A DNA stretch of 34,746 nt. Origin: Lachnospiraceae bacterium. GTDB taxonomy: Bacteria > Bacillota > Clostridia > Lachnospirales > Lachnospiraceae. Below, one piece after another: positions 18,331 through 26,440 of the stretch (position 1 is the first letter of the stretch; each line of letters begins with the position of its first letter). Below the pieces are notes generated by a model that was not told the DNA's origin, searched no databases, and was given only the letters and a program-made list of their open reading frames with translations. Where the stretch lies: NCBI GenBank assembly GCA_024681595.1, contig JAILAN010000046.1:1-34746 (forward strand), written 5' to 3'. Position numbers and translations under genes: made by a program.

Positions 18331-18852
18331 ATGGCTCAAAACCCCATAGTTACTTTTACAATGGACAACGGAGATGTATTTAAGGCGGAGCTGTATCCCG
18401 ATATTGCACCCGTGTCCGTAAACAATTTTATCAGCCTGGTTAAAAAAGGCTTTTACGACGGACTGATCTTTCACCGTGTCATAAAGGGCTTTATGATACA
18501 GGGAGGAGATCCAGAAGGAACCGGAATGGGTGGCCCCGGTTATTCCATTAAGGGAGAATTTGCCCAGAACGGATTTGAGAACAACTTAAAGCATACTGAG
18601 GGTGTTCTTTCAATGGCCCGCTCCATGATGCCGGATTCAGCCGGATCCCAGTTCTTTATCATGCATAAGACCTCTCCGCATCTGGACGGATCATATGCAG
18701 CATTTGGCAAGATCATCGAAGGAATGGATAATGTCAATAAGATCGCTGAATGCAGGACCGACTGGTCGGACAGACCCGCTGAGGATCAGAGAATGAAGAC
18801 GGTCACGGTTGAGACATTCGGAGTGGATTATCCGGAACCGGATAAGATCTGA
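18331..18852 (+). CDS. ppiB: Cyclophilin-type peptidyl-prolyl cis-trans isomerase
   Basis: The 173-residue protein is a single cyclophilin domain with no signal peptide, so a cytoplasmic folding helper that isomerises Xaa-Pro bonds. The active-site region FHRVIKGFMIQGGDPEGTG (about 50-68) holds the catalytic Arg, and GVLSMARSMMPDSAGSQFFIMH carries the substrate-binding Gln and Phe. The GSYAAFGKIIEGMD segment is also standard. A Shine-Dalgarno (AAAGGA) precedes the ATG, and the gene has its own promoter. It is probably monocistronic, since hairpins follow its stop and the next gene is on the other strand. Confidence 0.96.
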   Translation: MAQNPIVTFTMDNGDVFKAELYPDIAPVSVNNFISLVKKGFYDGLIFHRVIKGFMIQGGDPEGTGMGGPGYSIKGEFAQNGFENNLKHTEGVLSMARSMMPDSAGSQFFIMHKTSPHLDGSYAAFGKIIEGMDNVNKIAECRTDWSDRPAEDQRMKTVTVETFGVDYPEPDKI

Positions 18853-18874
18853 AACAGCTGAACATTAAAAAACC

Positions 18875-18918
18875 CCCTAAAAAGGGAGGATGCCGGATAA
18901 CTGGGTTATCCGGCATTT
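18875..18918 (+). terminator. Two hairpins after ppiB, the second a probable terminator
   Basis: A small stem (CCCT, loop AAAA, AGGG at 18875-18886) is followed by a strong 11-bp perfect stem, ATGCCGGATAA (18890-18900) with TTATCCGGCAT (18906-18916). The T tail is short (TTATT), so efficiency is uncertain. Confidence 0.55.
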
Positions 18919-19085
18919 ATTATGAAAAAGTTTATTAACAACAACTCTGTGAATGTCATTTATTTATCTTATACTAACAATATAAACGGGAAATTTTAAT
19001 AAATCATATTATGTAAATTAATAAACGGAAAATATAATATGAACAAATTGTTAACAAAACCCGGAATTTCAGCATAATTCCACGA
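18919..19085. other. AT-rich non-coding gap between ppiB and the convergent Asp-rich gene
   Basis: No convincing gene is present. The stretch holds an imperfect direct repeat (ATAAACGGGAAATTTTAATA at 18982-19001 and ATAAACGGAAAATATAATA at 19021-19039), a perfect palindrome TTGTTAACAA at 19048-19057, a TATACT at 18970-18975 and a TATAAT at 19033-19038. Together with the terminator at 19086 this could produce a short plus-strand RNA, but no good -35 box supports either -10. Confidence 0.4.
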
Positions 19086-19128
19086 AAAAGCACTTCCCGG
19101 CCCGCATTTACGGGTGAGAAGTGCTTTT
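19086..19128. terminator. Bidirectional intrinsic terminator
   Basis: AAAAGCACTTC (19086-19096) pairs with GAAGTGCTTTT (19118-19128), and an inner stem CCCG/CGGG closes a 6-base loop. Read on the minus strand the stem ends in five T residues, which suits it as terminator of the minus-strand Asp-rich gene whose stop is at 19166. It could also stop read-through from ppiB. Confidence 0.8.
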
Positions 19129-19165
19129 CAACATGACCTGTTATAGCGTTTTCAAAGTGCCATGG

Positions 19166-20269
19166 TCAGGCATATGCCAGCATAGCTCTCTGACGTTTTG
19201 CAAAATCCAGCTGCTGCACGGTTCCGACGTTGCCGTCCTCATACAGGAAAACTCCCGTCGAGCGGACTCTGGCATTAGTCGAGTTGTCATTTGCCGAATT
19301 AAGGTAAAATCCTGTCGGGGCACTGCTTACGCTGATGGCTCCGATCCCTTTGTCAGACAGCGAATACAGCTGCATCTGATCTCTTTCATCCATTGCCCAG
19401 ATTCGCAATTTCTCGAATACTTCATCGTCTTCATCTATCCATCCGTCATTATCGCTGTCATATGCGGCCAGATCCCTGAATCCGTCCGACGAACAGGCAC
19501 CGAAAAGTTCACTTCCGTCATTGATGATGCCGTCCTCGTCAAGATCGAGTGCGAGAAATCCGCTGCCCTCTATGAGACGGCTGATCTCATCCTCTACTCC
19601 GTCACAGTCTATATCGAAGTAGAAGGTCTGATCGGACACTGCAGACGAAGGTCCGTCAAAGTTAATGACTAGAGGATCCGTAAACGCACTCTCGACGAAA
19701 TGGATCTCTTCGGCATAGAATTCGGCAAAGCTTCTCGACATATTTAGATCGATGTTTATGTCTATCTGCCTGCCATCAGCACAGTTAACGGTTCCGCGGG
19801 CGTTGAAAGTGGTACATTCATTCTCTTCATAGTAGTACATTCTCTCGTATGAAAATCCCTGAGCGGAAATCCTGCCCGGATCGCTCCCGCTGTCAAAACC
19901 TTCGCTGTTTAAGAATCCCAGACTTTCGCTTTTTGAATAGTGCTCCACTATATCCGGGAACAGAAGCCTTAGGATCAGATTGATACATTCTTCCCTGAGA
20001 CGGTTTATCGTATCGTTCAGATCGTAGCTGCTCTGTTTGATGCTTCTGACAGGGGAAGAGCTGATGCGCTCCCTTAGTTCATCGATGGAAACGTCGCTGT
20101 TTTCCCCGGGTGCATTTTCACCATCCTTTCCTGCGTTCATCAGGTCGGAAAAGAAACTGTCCCCCAGAGCATCCTTTGATCTGCCGACAGAAAACCTGGT
20201 AACCATGAATTCAGTTGAATCATAAGTTCTGGCGGAATCCATTCCTATAGTACCGGAATCAATTCGCAT
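19166..20269 (-). CDS. Uncharacterised Asp-rich, calcium-motif-like protein
   Basis: The ATG at 20269 gives 367 residues. A Shine-Dalgarno AAGGAGG lies 11 bases upstream, and a GTG 36 bases further up is less likely. There is no signal peptide or membrane segment. The N-terminus MRIDSGTIGMDSARTY and the C-terminal half resemble a family I have seen in many motile proteobacteria and some Clostridia. The shared blocks are DGRQIDINIDLNMSRSF, DPLVINFDG and FYFDIDCDGVEDE, then LDLDEDGIINDGSELFG and AAYDSDNDGWIDEDD, then VRSTGVFLYEDGNVGTVQQLDF. The Asp-rich loops resemble EF-hand or RTX-adjacent calcium sites. The function is not known to me, and the family link is from memory. It is monocistronic, with its own bidirectional terminator. 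Confidence 0.85.
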   Translation of the reverse strand: MRIDSGTIGMDSARTYDSTEFMVTRFSVGRSKDALGDSFFSDLMNAGKDGENAPGENSDVSIDELRERISSSPVRSIKQSSYDLNDTINRLREECINLILRLLFPDIVEHYSKSESLGFLNSEGFDSGSDPGRISAQGFSYERMYYYEENECTTFNARGTVNCADGRQIDINIDLNMSRSFAEFYAEEIHFVESAFTDPLVINFDGPSSAVSDQTFYFDIDCDGVEDEISRLIEGSGFLALDLDEDGIINDGSELFGACSSDGFRDLAAYDSDNDGWIDEDDEVFEKLRIWAMDERDQMQLYSLSDKGIGAISVSSAPTGFYLNSANDNSTNARVRSTGVFLYEDGNVGTVQQLDFAKRQRAMLAYA

Positions 20270-20602
20270 TTGTTGGTTTTCCTCCTTCCGCCGTTTTGTC
20301 AGCACCTGAAATTCCGTTTTCCGGGTAACAAAAAAGACGATACATTAAAAGTATCCTTACCTGAAATGTACCGTCCCTGGCTTATACAATTATCAACAGT
20401 CCGTCGGCCTAACGGACTCATACAATATATCGGCATACCGGCGGAGAATATTAACAGATAACTCCCGGAAAATACAAATTGAAGATGCTTACTGGCAGCT
20501 GTGCGCTTGCCCGCACGGACAGGTTCCGCTCGATCAGTGATGAATGTCCTGGGTCAGATGCAAAGTATACATATAGTGCAAAAAGAGGTATAATAACTCT
20601 GT
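20270..20602. other. Divergent intergenic region with inverted repeats
   Basis: This region separates the minus-strand Asp-rich gene from the plus-strand lipoprotein gene. It contains a perfect 7-bp inverted repeat (AGTCCGT at 20398-20404 with ACGGACT at 20412-20418), a GTGCG/CGCAC hairpin (20501-20516), a terminator-like hairpin facing the minus-strand gene, and a perfect TATAAT at 20589-20594 just before the lipoprotein start. I could not pair that -10 or any minus-strand -10 with a good -35. The region is long enough for a regulated leader. Confidence 0.5.
20330..20355 (-). terminator. Terminator-like hairpin in the leader of the Asp-rich gene (possible attenuator)
   Basis: Read on the minus strand, GATAC-TTTTAAT-GTATC is followed by GTC and six T residues, about 60 bases before the start codon. 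The 3' arm can instead pair with an upstream segment (20372-20365, GGTACATT with AATGTATC, one wobble), so the two folds exclude each other. The stem is short, so this is tentative. Confidence 0.3.
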
Positions 20603-22171
20603 ATGTGTGTCAGGAAAACAGCCTTAATTGCATTGGTTGCAGTATTGCTTCAGGGATGTGCATTTAACGGTCAGGACACAGCGTCCCAGACCCAGAATGC
20701 GTCTTTTTATTCGATGGAGGATGAGGCTGTGATCTCGTATGAAGTACCTACGAGCTATCCGCATATTCTGGTGGATCAGCTGGGCTATGCTCCGGATTCC
20801 AAAAAACTGGCATTTATGTTCGGCAGCATGCTGCCGGAAGAGTTTTTGCTGATAGATGCCAATACGGGACGACAGGTATACAGCGCCAAGGTAACGGATA
20901 AAGGGTATTACAGCGAATACGGTTCTAATATCGGGATGGCCGATTTTACCAAATATGTCACCCCGGGTGAGTATTATATAGAAGCAGACCATCTTGGCAG
21001 ATCGTATTCCTTCAGGATAAAGAATGATCTGTACGGAGATATCTTTCTTGAATCCTGCAGGACATACTATTATAACCGTTGCGGTATAACGCTCACCGAG
21101 GATCTGGCAGGGGAAAATGCCCATAATGCATGCCATACTCAAAAAGCTGTCCTACGGCAGGATATGACCGTTCAAAGGGACGTGTCAGGAGGATGGCACC
21201 AGGATGGTACGGGATCCAAGGATATCATCACCGCGGCAGGTACCATGGGAACCGTACTCATGGCATATGAACTGTTTCCTGCTGCATTTGAGGATGATAC
21301 AGGAATACCTGAGAGCGGTAACGGGATACCGGATATACTTGACGAAGCCAGGTTTGAAGCCGAGTGGTTTCTTAAAATGCAGGATGAGAATACCGGAGCC
21401 GTATATTCGGGGATAACTGTCACGCCCAACGAGAATAACTCATCATTTATCATATATGTAGAACCTGCGGATATTGAATCATCCAGAGCGTTTGCCTTTG
21501 CTACAGCCAAGTTCGGATATCTGTTTCAGAATTATGACAGGGATTTTGCGACACTGTGCCTGCAGGCGGCAGACAGAGCTTTTAAGTATTCCATCTTAAA
21601 TGATACGGAACAGGGAATTTACTCACCGTATAAACTGTCATCGTCATGTGAGATATACAGGGCTTCGGGATCGAAGGAGTGCCTGGATTATATCAATGAG
21701 TTTTTTGCATCGGATCCGGATCTTAGTGACATGGATGATGTTACGATCATGGGACTGTGCACATATCTCAGCACCAAAATGAGTGTTAACGGCGACTATT
21801 GCCGCACGGCCATAACGGCGATCATGAAGGAAGCGGAGGAGATATCGGCGACATTAAGGAGCTGCGCTCTGCTCGTGCCTGAGACGGATGATCTGGGTGA
21901 TAACTCACAGATCTTTCATGACATGATGGTAATGACGATAGTGGATCATATCATTACCAACAATGAGTATGACAATATAATCGAGAATTTCATGCATTAT
22001 TTTCTGGGGAGAAACAAAATGTCGGTTTCCTTCATAGATAATGCCGGAGAATACAGCTACAAGCAGATACATGAATCCCTCGGTATCATGAAGCAGTTTG
22101 AATCTGATTCCAGACTGATATTTATGCTCGCCAAGGTGATCAGCAGGGACGGATTTATCAAAGAATTCTAG
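20603..22171 (+). CDS. GH9-related lipoprotein without the catalytic aspartates
   Basis: This 522-residue protein begins with a lipoprotein signal peptide (hydrophobic core, then LLQG and Cys19), so it should be anchored outside the membrane. An N-terminal Ig-like domain of the CelD_N type (ILVDQLGYAPDSKKLAF, about 50-140) precedes a GH9-like alpha/alpha barrel (ESCRTYYYNRCG; GNGIPDILDEARFEAEWFLKMQ; FLGRN). In active GH9 enzymes the catalytic motif reads GGWHDAGD. Here residues 196-203 read GGWHQDGT, so the two acidic positions are Gln and Thr. I also see no C-terminal NEVAI-type segment with the acid Glu. It is probably a glycan-binding or regulatory pseudoenzyme, though a changed activity is possible. 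The Shine-Dalgarno GAGG is weak and 14 bases away. Confidence 0.8.
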   Translation: MCVRKTALIALVAVLLQGCAFNGQDTASQTQNASFYSMEDEAVISYEVPTSYPHILVDQLGYAPDSKKLAFMFGSMLPEEFLLIDANTGRQVYSAKVTDKGYYSEYGSNIGMADFTKYVTPGEYYIEADHLGRSYSFRIKNDLYGDIFLESCRTYYYNRCGITLTEDLAGENAHNACHTQKAVLRQDMTVQRDVSGGWHQDGTGSKDIITAAGTMGTVLMAYELFPAAFEDDTGIPESGNGIPDILDEARFEAEWFLKMQDENTGAVYSGITVTPNENNSSFIIYVEPADIESSRAFAFATAKFGYLFQNYDRDFATLCLQAADRAFKYSILNDTEQGIYSPYKLSSSCEIYRASGSKECLDYINEFFASDPDLSDMDDVTIMGLCTYLSTKMSVNGDYCRTAITAIMKEAEEISATLRSCALLVPETDDLGDNSQIFHDMMVMTIVDHIITNNEYDNIIENFMHYFLGRNKMSVSFIDNAGEYSYKQIHESLGIMKQFESDSRLIFMLAKVISRDGFIKEF

Positions 22172-22181
22172 TCCGGGTATC

Positions 22182-22203
22182 CTGCTAAACCGTTAGCAGT
22201 TTA
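22182..22203 (+). terminator. Hairpin after the GH9-like gene
   Basis: CTGCTAA (22182-22188) pairs perfectly with TTAGCAG (22193-22199) around a 4-base loop, followed by TTTATT. It lies just upstream of the plsC Shine-Dalgarno. The short T tail makes it a moderate candidate only. Confidence 0.5.
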
Positions 22204-22216
22204 TTAAGGAGCGATC

Positions 22217-22960
22217 ATGATAAGAACAATACTGACAGCAATAGAGATACTGATTACGGCTATCGTAACACTTCCGTACATACCGGTAGTCCTGTTTGTG
22301 GGACTGTTCAGCATGAAGGCCAGGGATTATCTGGCTACAGGTGCCATGAGGTTCGAATTTAAGATCCTTAAATTCCTCTCCGGAGCAAAGGTCCACGTTA
22401 CAGGACTTGAGAACATACCCAAGGATGAACCTGTTCTGTATATAGGAAATCACAGGAGTTTTTTTGATATCATCATCCCTTACTACATGTTTCCGGGACA
22501 TACTTCTATGATATCCAAAAAGGAGTGGGGCAAGATCCCGGTTATGGCTTGGTGGATGAAGATCCTGCATAACTTTTTCCTTGACAGAAACGATGTCAAA
22601 CAGGGCCTTAAGGTAATACTGGCAGCCATAGATCTGGTCAAGGACGGTTATTCAATATGCATTTATCCGGAGGGCACCAGGAACAAGACGGATGAAGATA
22701 TGCTGCCCTTCCATGAGGGAAGTTTCAAGATCGCAACAAAGTCCGGATGTGCGATAATCCCGATGACTATGTACAATATGTCATCGCTGTTCGAAGATCA
22801 TGTTCCGTGGATCAAGGCTTCAGAGGTATATATCGACTTCGGAACACCCATCCGTGTCGATGAACTGTCTGCTGAGGACAAGAAACATGTGGGCAGCCAT
22901 GTCCGGGACATTATGCTTGAAACTTATAACAAACTTAAAGAGGAAGCCGGAAATAAATGA
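22217..22960 (+). CDS. plsC: 1-acyl-sn-glycerol-3-phosphate acyltransferase
   Basis: PlsC adds the second acyl chain to lysophosphatidic acid to make phosphatidic acid at the inner face of the membrane. The 247-residue protein has an N-terminal hydrophobic stretch (about 5-32), the catalytic HxxxxD motif in IGNHRSFFDI (about 77-82), and the glycerol-phosphate-binding motif YPEGTRNK near 153, followed by FHEGSFKIA. AAGGAG lies 7 bases before the ATG. The murF ATG overlaps its stop by four bases (ATGA), so the two genes are coupled. The acyl donor (acyl-ACP or acyl-CoA) cannot be told from sequence. Confidence 0.93.
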   Translation: MIRTILTAIEILITAIVTLPYIPVVLFVGLFSMKARDYLATGAMRFEFKILKFLSGAKVHVTGLENIPKDEPVLYIGNHRSFFDIIIPYYMFPGHTSMISKKEWGKIPVMAWWMKILHNFFLDRNDVKQGLKVILAAIDLVKDGYSICIYPEGTRNKTDEDMLPFHEGSFKIATKSGCAIIPMTMYNMSSLFEDHVPWIKASEVYIDFGTPIRVDELSAEDKKHVGSHVRDIMLETYNKLKEEAGNK

Positions 22961-24342
22961 AAGGTCTGACACTTGAAAATATCGCCAAAGCATGCGGCGG
23001 TCAACTGATCAACAATAACGGAAACAACTCGGAAGCAACCTGCGTGGTCATAGACTCCAGGAAGATCACTGAGGGTGGTATCTTTATTGCCACTGTGGGA
23101 GAGAGAGTTGACGGACACAGCTTTATAAATGATGTAGCAAAAAAGGGGGCACTTGGAGTTGTCTGCGAAAAGAGACCTGACAACTGTCCGATCCCTTATA
23201 TCCTCGTTAAGAGCAGCTTCAAAGCTCTCATGGATATCGCTTCGCTTTACAGGGAGAGTATCGAAATCCCCATAATAGGAATAACCGGCTCGGTCGGCAA
23301 GACCAGTACCAAGGAATTCATAGCAGCCACGCTTTCTGCAAGATACAAAGTGTTAAAGACCGAAGGCAATTACAATAATGAAGTCGGAATGCCTCTGACA
23401 ATACTTTCCATCAGGGATGAACATGAGATAGCAGTCATAGAGATGGGTATATCCGATTTCGGTGAGATGGAGAGACTGTCGTCGGTATCAAGACCTGACG
23501 TGTGTGTCATAACCAATATCGGTAACTGTCACCTGGAAAAGCTTCACGACAGAGACGGCGTCTTAAAGGCCAAGACGGAAATGTTTAAGCACCTTAAGCA
23601 TGACGGAGCCGTATTTTTAAACGGCGATGATGACAGACTCATAAACGTCAGGAAACCGTGGGACAGAGAGATCACTTATTTTGGCATGCAGGAAACGAAT
23701 GATTACTACGCATCCGATGTGATCAACAAGGGCCTGCTGGGATCCGATGCGGTTATCTGCTATAGAAGAGGAGACTCTGAGGCTTGCATGGGCATACATA
23801 TACCCATACCCGGAGATCACATGGTATATAATGCTCTCGCAGCAGTGGCTGTGGGATTCGAATTCGGTCTGACCGAGGAGGAAGTGATAAGGGGCATAGC
23901 AACCGTCAGCCCTACATCGGGACGTTCGAATATACTGACTACTCCGTCATATACGGTGATAGATGACTGCTATAATGCAAATCCCGTTTCGGTAAAGGCA
24001 GCCATAGATCTCCTGGGTAAAGCGGATTCCCGCAAAGTGGCGATCCTGGGAGATATGTTCGAACTCGGAAGGGATGAAGCAAAACATCACTATTCAATAG
24101 GTGAATATGTATTCCTCCACGGAGTTGATGTGCTGATAGCCATCGGAAACCTGTCAAAGAACACATATGAAGCAGCCAAAAAGGGCCGGAAGGATGATAA
24201 GGACAGGGTTTTCTACTTTGATACTATAGAAGAAGCAATCGGCTCGTTTAAGGATATTTTACAAAAGGGTGATGCGATACTCGTAAAGGCATCACACGGA
24301 ATGCATTTTGAACAGATAGTAGAGCATTTGCGTAACTGCTAG
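22957..24342 (+). CDS. murF: UDP-N-acetylmuramoyl-tripeptide--D-alanyl-D-alanine ligase
   Basis: MurF attaches the D-Ala-D-Ala dipeptide to the UDP-MurNAc-tripeptide, the last cytoplasmic step of the pentapeptide precursor. The 461 residues show the N-terminal substrate-binding domain (VVIDSRKITEGGIF), the ATP loop GITGSVGKTSTKEF (about 108-121), the EGNYNNEVGMPLT block, EMGISDFGEME, and the C-terminal domain with DDCYNANPVSVKAA and ILGDMFELG. Length and order are typical. It is directly followed by ddl, which makes its D-Ala-D-Ala substrate, so the pathway logic supports the call. The start overlaps the plsC stop. Confidence 0.96.
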   Translation: MKGLTLENIAKACGGQLINNNGNNSEATCVVIDSRKITEGGIFIATVGERVDGHSFINDVAKKGALGVVCEKRPDNCPIPYILVKSSFKALMDIASLYRESIEIPIIGITGSVGKTSTKEFIAATLSARYKVLKTEGNYNNEVGMPLTILSIRDEHEIAVIEMGISDFGEMERLSSVSRPDVCVITNIGNCHLEKLHDRDGVLKAKTEMFKHLKHDGAVFLNGDDDRLINVRKPWDREITYFGMQETNDYYASDVINKGLLGSDAVICYRRGDSEACMGIHIPIPGDHMVYNALAAVAVGFEFGLTEEEVIRGIATVSPTSGRSNILTTPSYTVIDDCYNANPVSVKAAIDLLGKADSRKVAILGDMFELGRDEAKHHYSIGEYVFLHGVDVLIAIGNLSKNTYEAAKKGRKDDKDRVFYFDTIEEAIGSFKDILQKGDAILVKASHGMHFEQIVEHLRNC

Positions 24343-24407
24343 GATCCGGCCATGCCATATGACATGTGACCGTGAAAAAAATAAACAGGAAAGGCGGCTT
24401 TGATCAG

Positions 24408-25490
24408 ATGTCAAAAATATTGGTCCTTGCCGGAGGAGTCAGCACCGAGAGGGATGTGTCGCTGATAACCGGCAAGCAGATTTACAACGCATTAAAAAGA
24501 AACGGACATGATGTAATCCTCACGGATGTTTATCTTGGATACGAACTTCCGGAGGAATATGAGGGAATGCCCCTTGCGGAGCTTTTTACGAAGGATATAG
24601 ACTGGGTAAAGGATATTCCCGATATCAGGGAGATAGATCCGGATATAGCCGGGATAAAGGCATTAAGATCCGACGGCGATAAGAACTTTTTCGGACCCAA
24701 TGTCATAAAGCTTTGCCAGGAGGCTGATGTAGTCTTTATGGCTCTTCACGGTGAAAACGGAGAAAACGGCCGGATACAGGCCTGCTTTGACCTGATGGGT
24801 ATCACCTATACCGGTAATGACTATATCAGCAGTGCGATCAGCATGAATAAAGGCCTTACCAAGGATATATTCAAAGCATATGACATTCCCACACCGCAGG
24901 GTGTGAGACTTAAAAAGGCGGACTATCTGAAACTGAAGGAAGATGGCAGACTTGAATGTTCTGTCGGGTTTCCCTGCATAGTCAAGGCATGCTGTGGCGG
25001 CTCGAGTGTCGGAGTATCGATAGCCAATGTTCCCGGAGAATTTGAAATGGCACTTGCGGAAGCCTTTAAATACGATGACGAGGCTGTTATAGAGCAATAT
25101 ATCAGGGGACGTGAATTCTCAGTAGGAGTTATCGACGGACAGGCCATGCCGGTCATAGAGATCGCTCCCAAGGTAGGATTCTATGATTATAAAAACAAAT
25201 ATCAGGCAGGTGCAACCGTAGAGACATGTCCTGCCGATATACCGGATGAACTGTCCGAACAGATGAAGGCGTGCGCTGAAAAGGTATTTAAAGCACTAAG
25301 GCTCGGAGCATATGCCAGAATGGATTTCATGCTTGACAGCAATACGGGCAGATACTACTGCCTCGAGGCAAATACACTGCCCGGAATGACACCCACGTCA
25401 TTGGTTCCCCAGGAGGCAGCCGCTATGGGAATATCATTTGACAAACTGTGTGACAGGATAATTGAGCTTGCAAAGGGTAAAGGGAGATAA
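24408..25490 (+). CDS. ddl: D-alanine--D-alanine ligase
   Basis: Ddl joins two D-alanines with ATP for the wall pentapeptide. The ATG at 24408 gives 360 residues and starts at the conserved MSKILVLAGGVSTERDVS. A GTG 42 bases upstream in frame is less likely. ATP-grasp motifs are visible: MALHGENGENGRIQ, CIVKACCGGSSVGV, the omega-loop FYDYKNKYQAGATVETCPA, and RMDFMLDSN, then NTLPGMTPTSLVPQEAA. The Tyr in the omega loop (KNKYQA) agrees with D-Ala-D-Ala and not D-Ala-D-lactate formation, as an inference. Its stop overlaps the next start as TAATG, linking it to the glycosyltransferase. Confidence 0.94.
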   Translation: MSKILVLAGGVSTERDVSLITGKQIYNALKRNGHDVILTDVYLGYELPEEYEGMPLAELFTKDIDWVKDIPDIREIDPDIAGIKALRSDGDKNFFGPNVIKLCQEADVVFMALHGENGENGRIQACFDLMGITYTGNDYISSAISMNKGLTKDIFKAYDIPTPQGVRLKKADYLKLKEDGRLECSVGFPCIVKACCGGSSVGVSIANVPGEFEMALAEAFKYDDEAVIEQYIRGREFSVGVIDGQAMPVIEIAPKVGFYDYKNKYQAGATVETCPADIPDELSEQMKACAEKVFKALRLGAYARMDFMLDSNTGRYYCLEANTLPGMTPTSLVPQEAAAMGISFDKLCDRIIELAKGKGR

Positions 25491-26440
25491 TGGATAAGAT
25501 AGCTGTACTGATACCGTGTTACAACGAATCCAAGACCATAGCAAAGGTGATCGCAGATACGAAAAAAGCGCTTCCCGAAGCGGTCATATATGTTTATGAC
25601 AACAATTCGACCGACGATACGGCCGTGATAGCCGAAAAAGCCGGAGCTGTTGTCCGCCATGAGTACCTTCAGGGCAAGGGAAACGTTATCCGCAGAATGT
25701 TCAGAGAGATAAATGCCGAATGCTATATCATGGTAGACGGTGATGATACTTATCCCATGGAGTTTGCCCCGCAGATGGCAGAACTGGTTCTTGAGCTCAA
25801 TTCGGACATGGTAGTGGGAGACAGACTCTCATCCACTTACTTTACCGAGAACAAGAGACCGTTCCATAATTTCGGAAACAGCATGGTAAGATCTGCGATC
25901 AACCATCTTTTTGACTGCGATATCAAGGATATCATGACAGGGTTCAGAGCATTCAGCTACGGCTTTGTAAAGACATTCCCGGTGCTGTCAAAGGGCTTTG
26001 AGATAGAGACCGAAATGACGATATTTGCGGTTCAGAACAATATGCAGATAGACAATGTCATCGTGGAATACCGTGACAGACCCGAAGGATCGGAGTCTAA
26101 ATTAAACACCTATTCTGATGGATTCAAGGTTATTGGCACCATAATAAGGCTCTACAAGGATTACAAGCCCATGGGCTTCTTTACCATAATAGCAACTATA
26201 CTGGCAGCAATAGGAACAGGCTTTTTCGTTCCGGTGCTCATAGACTTTTTCGAAACGGGCAAAGTAGATAAATTCCCCACGCTTATCGTCTGCTGCTTTG
26301 TGCTGGTAGCTGCACTTCAGACGTTCTTTACGGGACTTACACTGTCTCAGGTCAATAATCAGAACCGCAGGGATTTTGAATACAGATTCATGACCGTCAA
26401 CCGAAAGGAGAAGGAAGTTCTTGAAAAAGATAAAGGCTAA
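25490..26440 (+). CDS. Family 2 glycosyltransferase with two C-terminal TM helices
   Basis: The 316-residue protein has a GT2 catalytic domain of the polyprenyl-phosphate sugar synthase type (DPM1/ArnC/GtrB-like). IAVLIPCYNESKTIAKV starts the fold, DNNSTDDT follows, and the metal-binding aspartates are in MVDGDDTYP near 85. Two membrane helices (about 225-250 and 262-282) close the protein. Such enzymes usually move a sugar from a nucleotide donor to undecaprenyl phosphate for use outside the cell by a polytopic transferase. The next gene encodes a polytopic protein of about the right kind. The sugar is unknown. Its start overlaps the ddl stop by one base, and its 3' end overlaps the next gene by 20 bases. 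Confidence 0.9.
   Translation: MDKIAVLIPCYNESKTIAKVIADTKKALPEAVIYVYDNNSTDDTAVIAEKAGAVVRHEYLQGKGNVIRRMFREINAECYIMVDGDDTYPMEFAPQMAELVLELNSDMVVGDRLSSTYFTENKRPFHNFGNSMVRSAINHLFDCDIKDIMTGFRAFSYGFVKTFPVLSKGFEIETEMTIFAVQNNMQIDNVIVEYRDRPEGSESKLNTYSDGFKVIGTIIRLYKDYKPMGFFTIIATILAAIGTGFFVPVLIDFFETGKVDKFPTLIVCCFVLVAALQTFFTGLTLSQVNNQNRRDFEYRFMTVNRKEKEVLEKDKG
26404..26416 (+). promoter_or_regulatory. Shine-Dalgarno that selects a TTG start
   Basis: AAGGAGAAGGA lies inside the end of the glycosyltransferase gene and precedes a TTG at 26421. No ATG lies between it and the first membrane helix of the next protein, so TTG is the probable initiator. Confidence 0.7.

Noticed and set aside
19039-19077. A 12-codon frame (MNKLLTKPGISA) in the ppiB downstream gap
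   Set aside because: It has no Shine-Dalgarno and is too short to support as a gene.
19121-19672. A 183-codon plus-strand frame opposite the Asp-rich gene
   Set aside because: It is antisense to a gene with clear family motifs, shows no recognisable protein features, and begins inside the terminator.
20479-20667. A 62-codon plus-strand frame before the GH9-like gene
   Set aside because: It overlaps the lipoprotein signal sequence in another frame and has no recognisable features.
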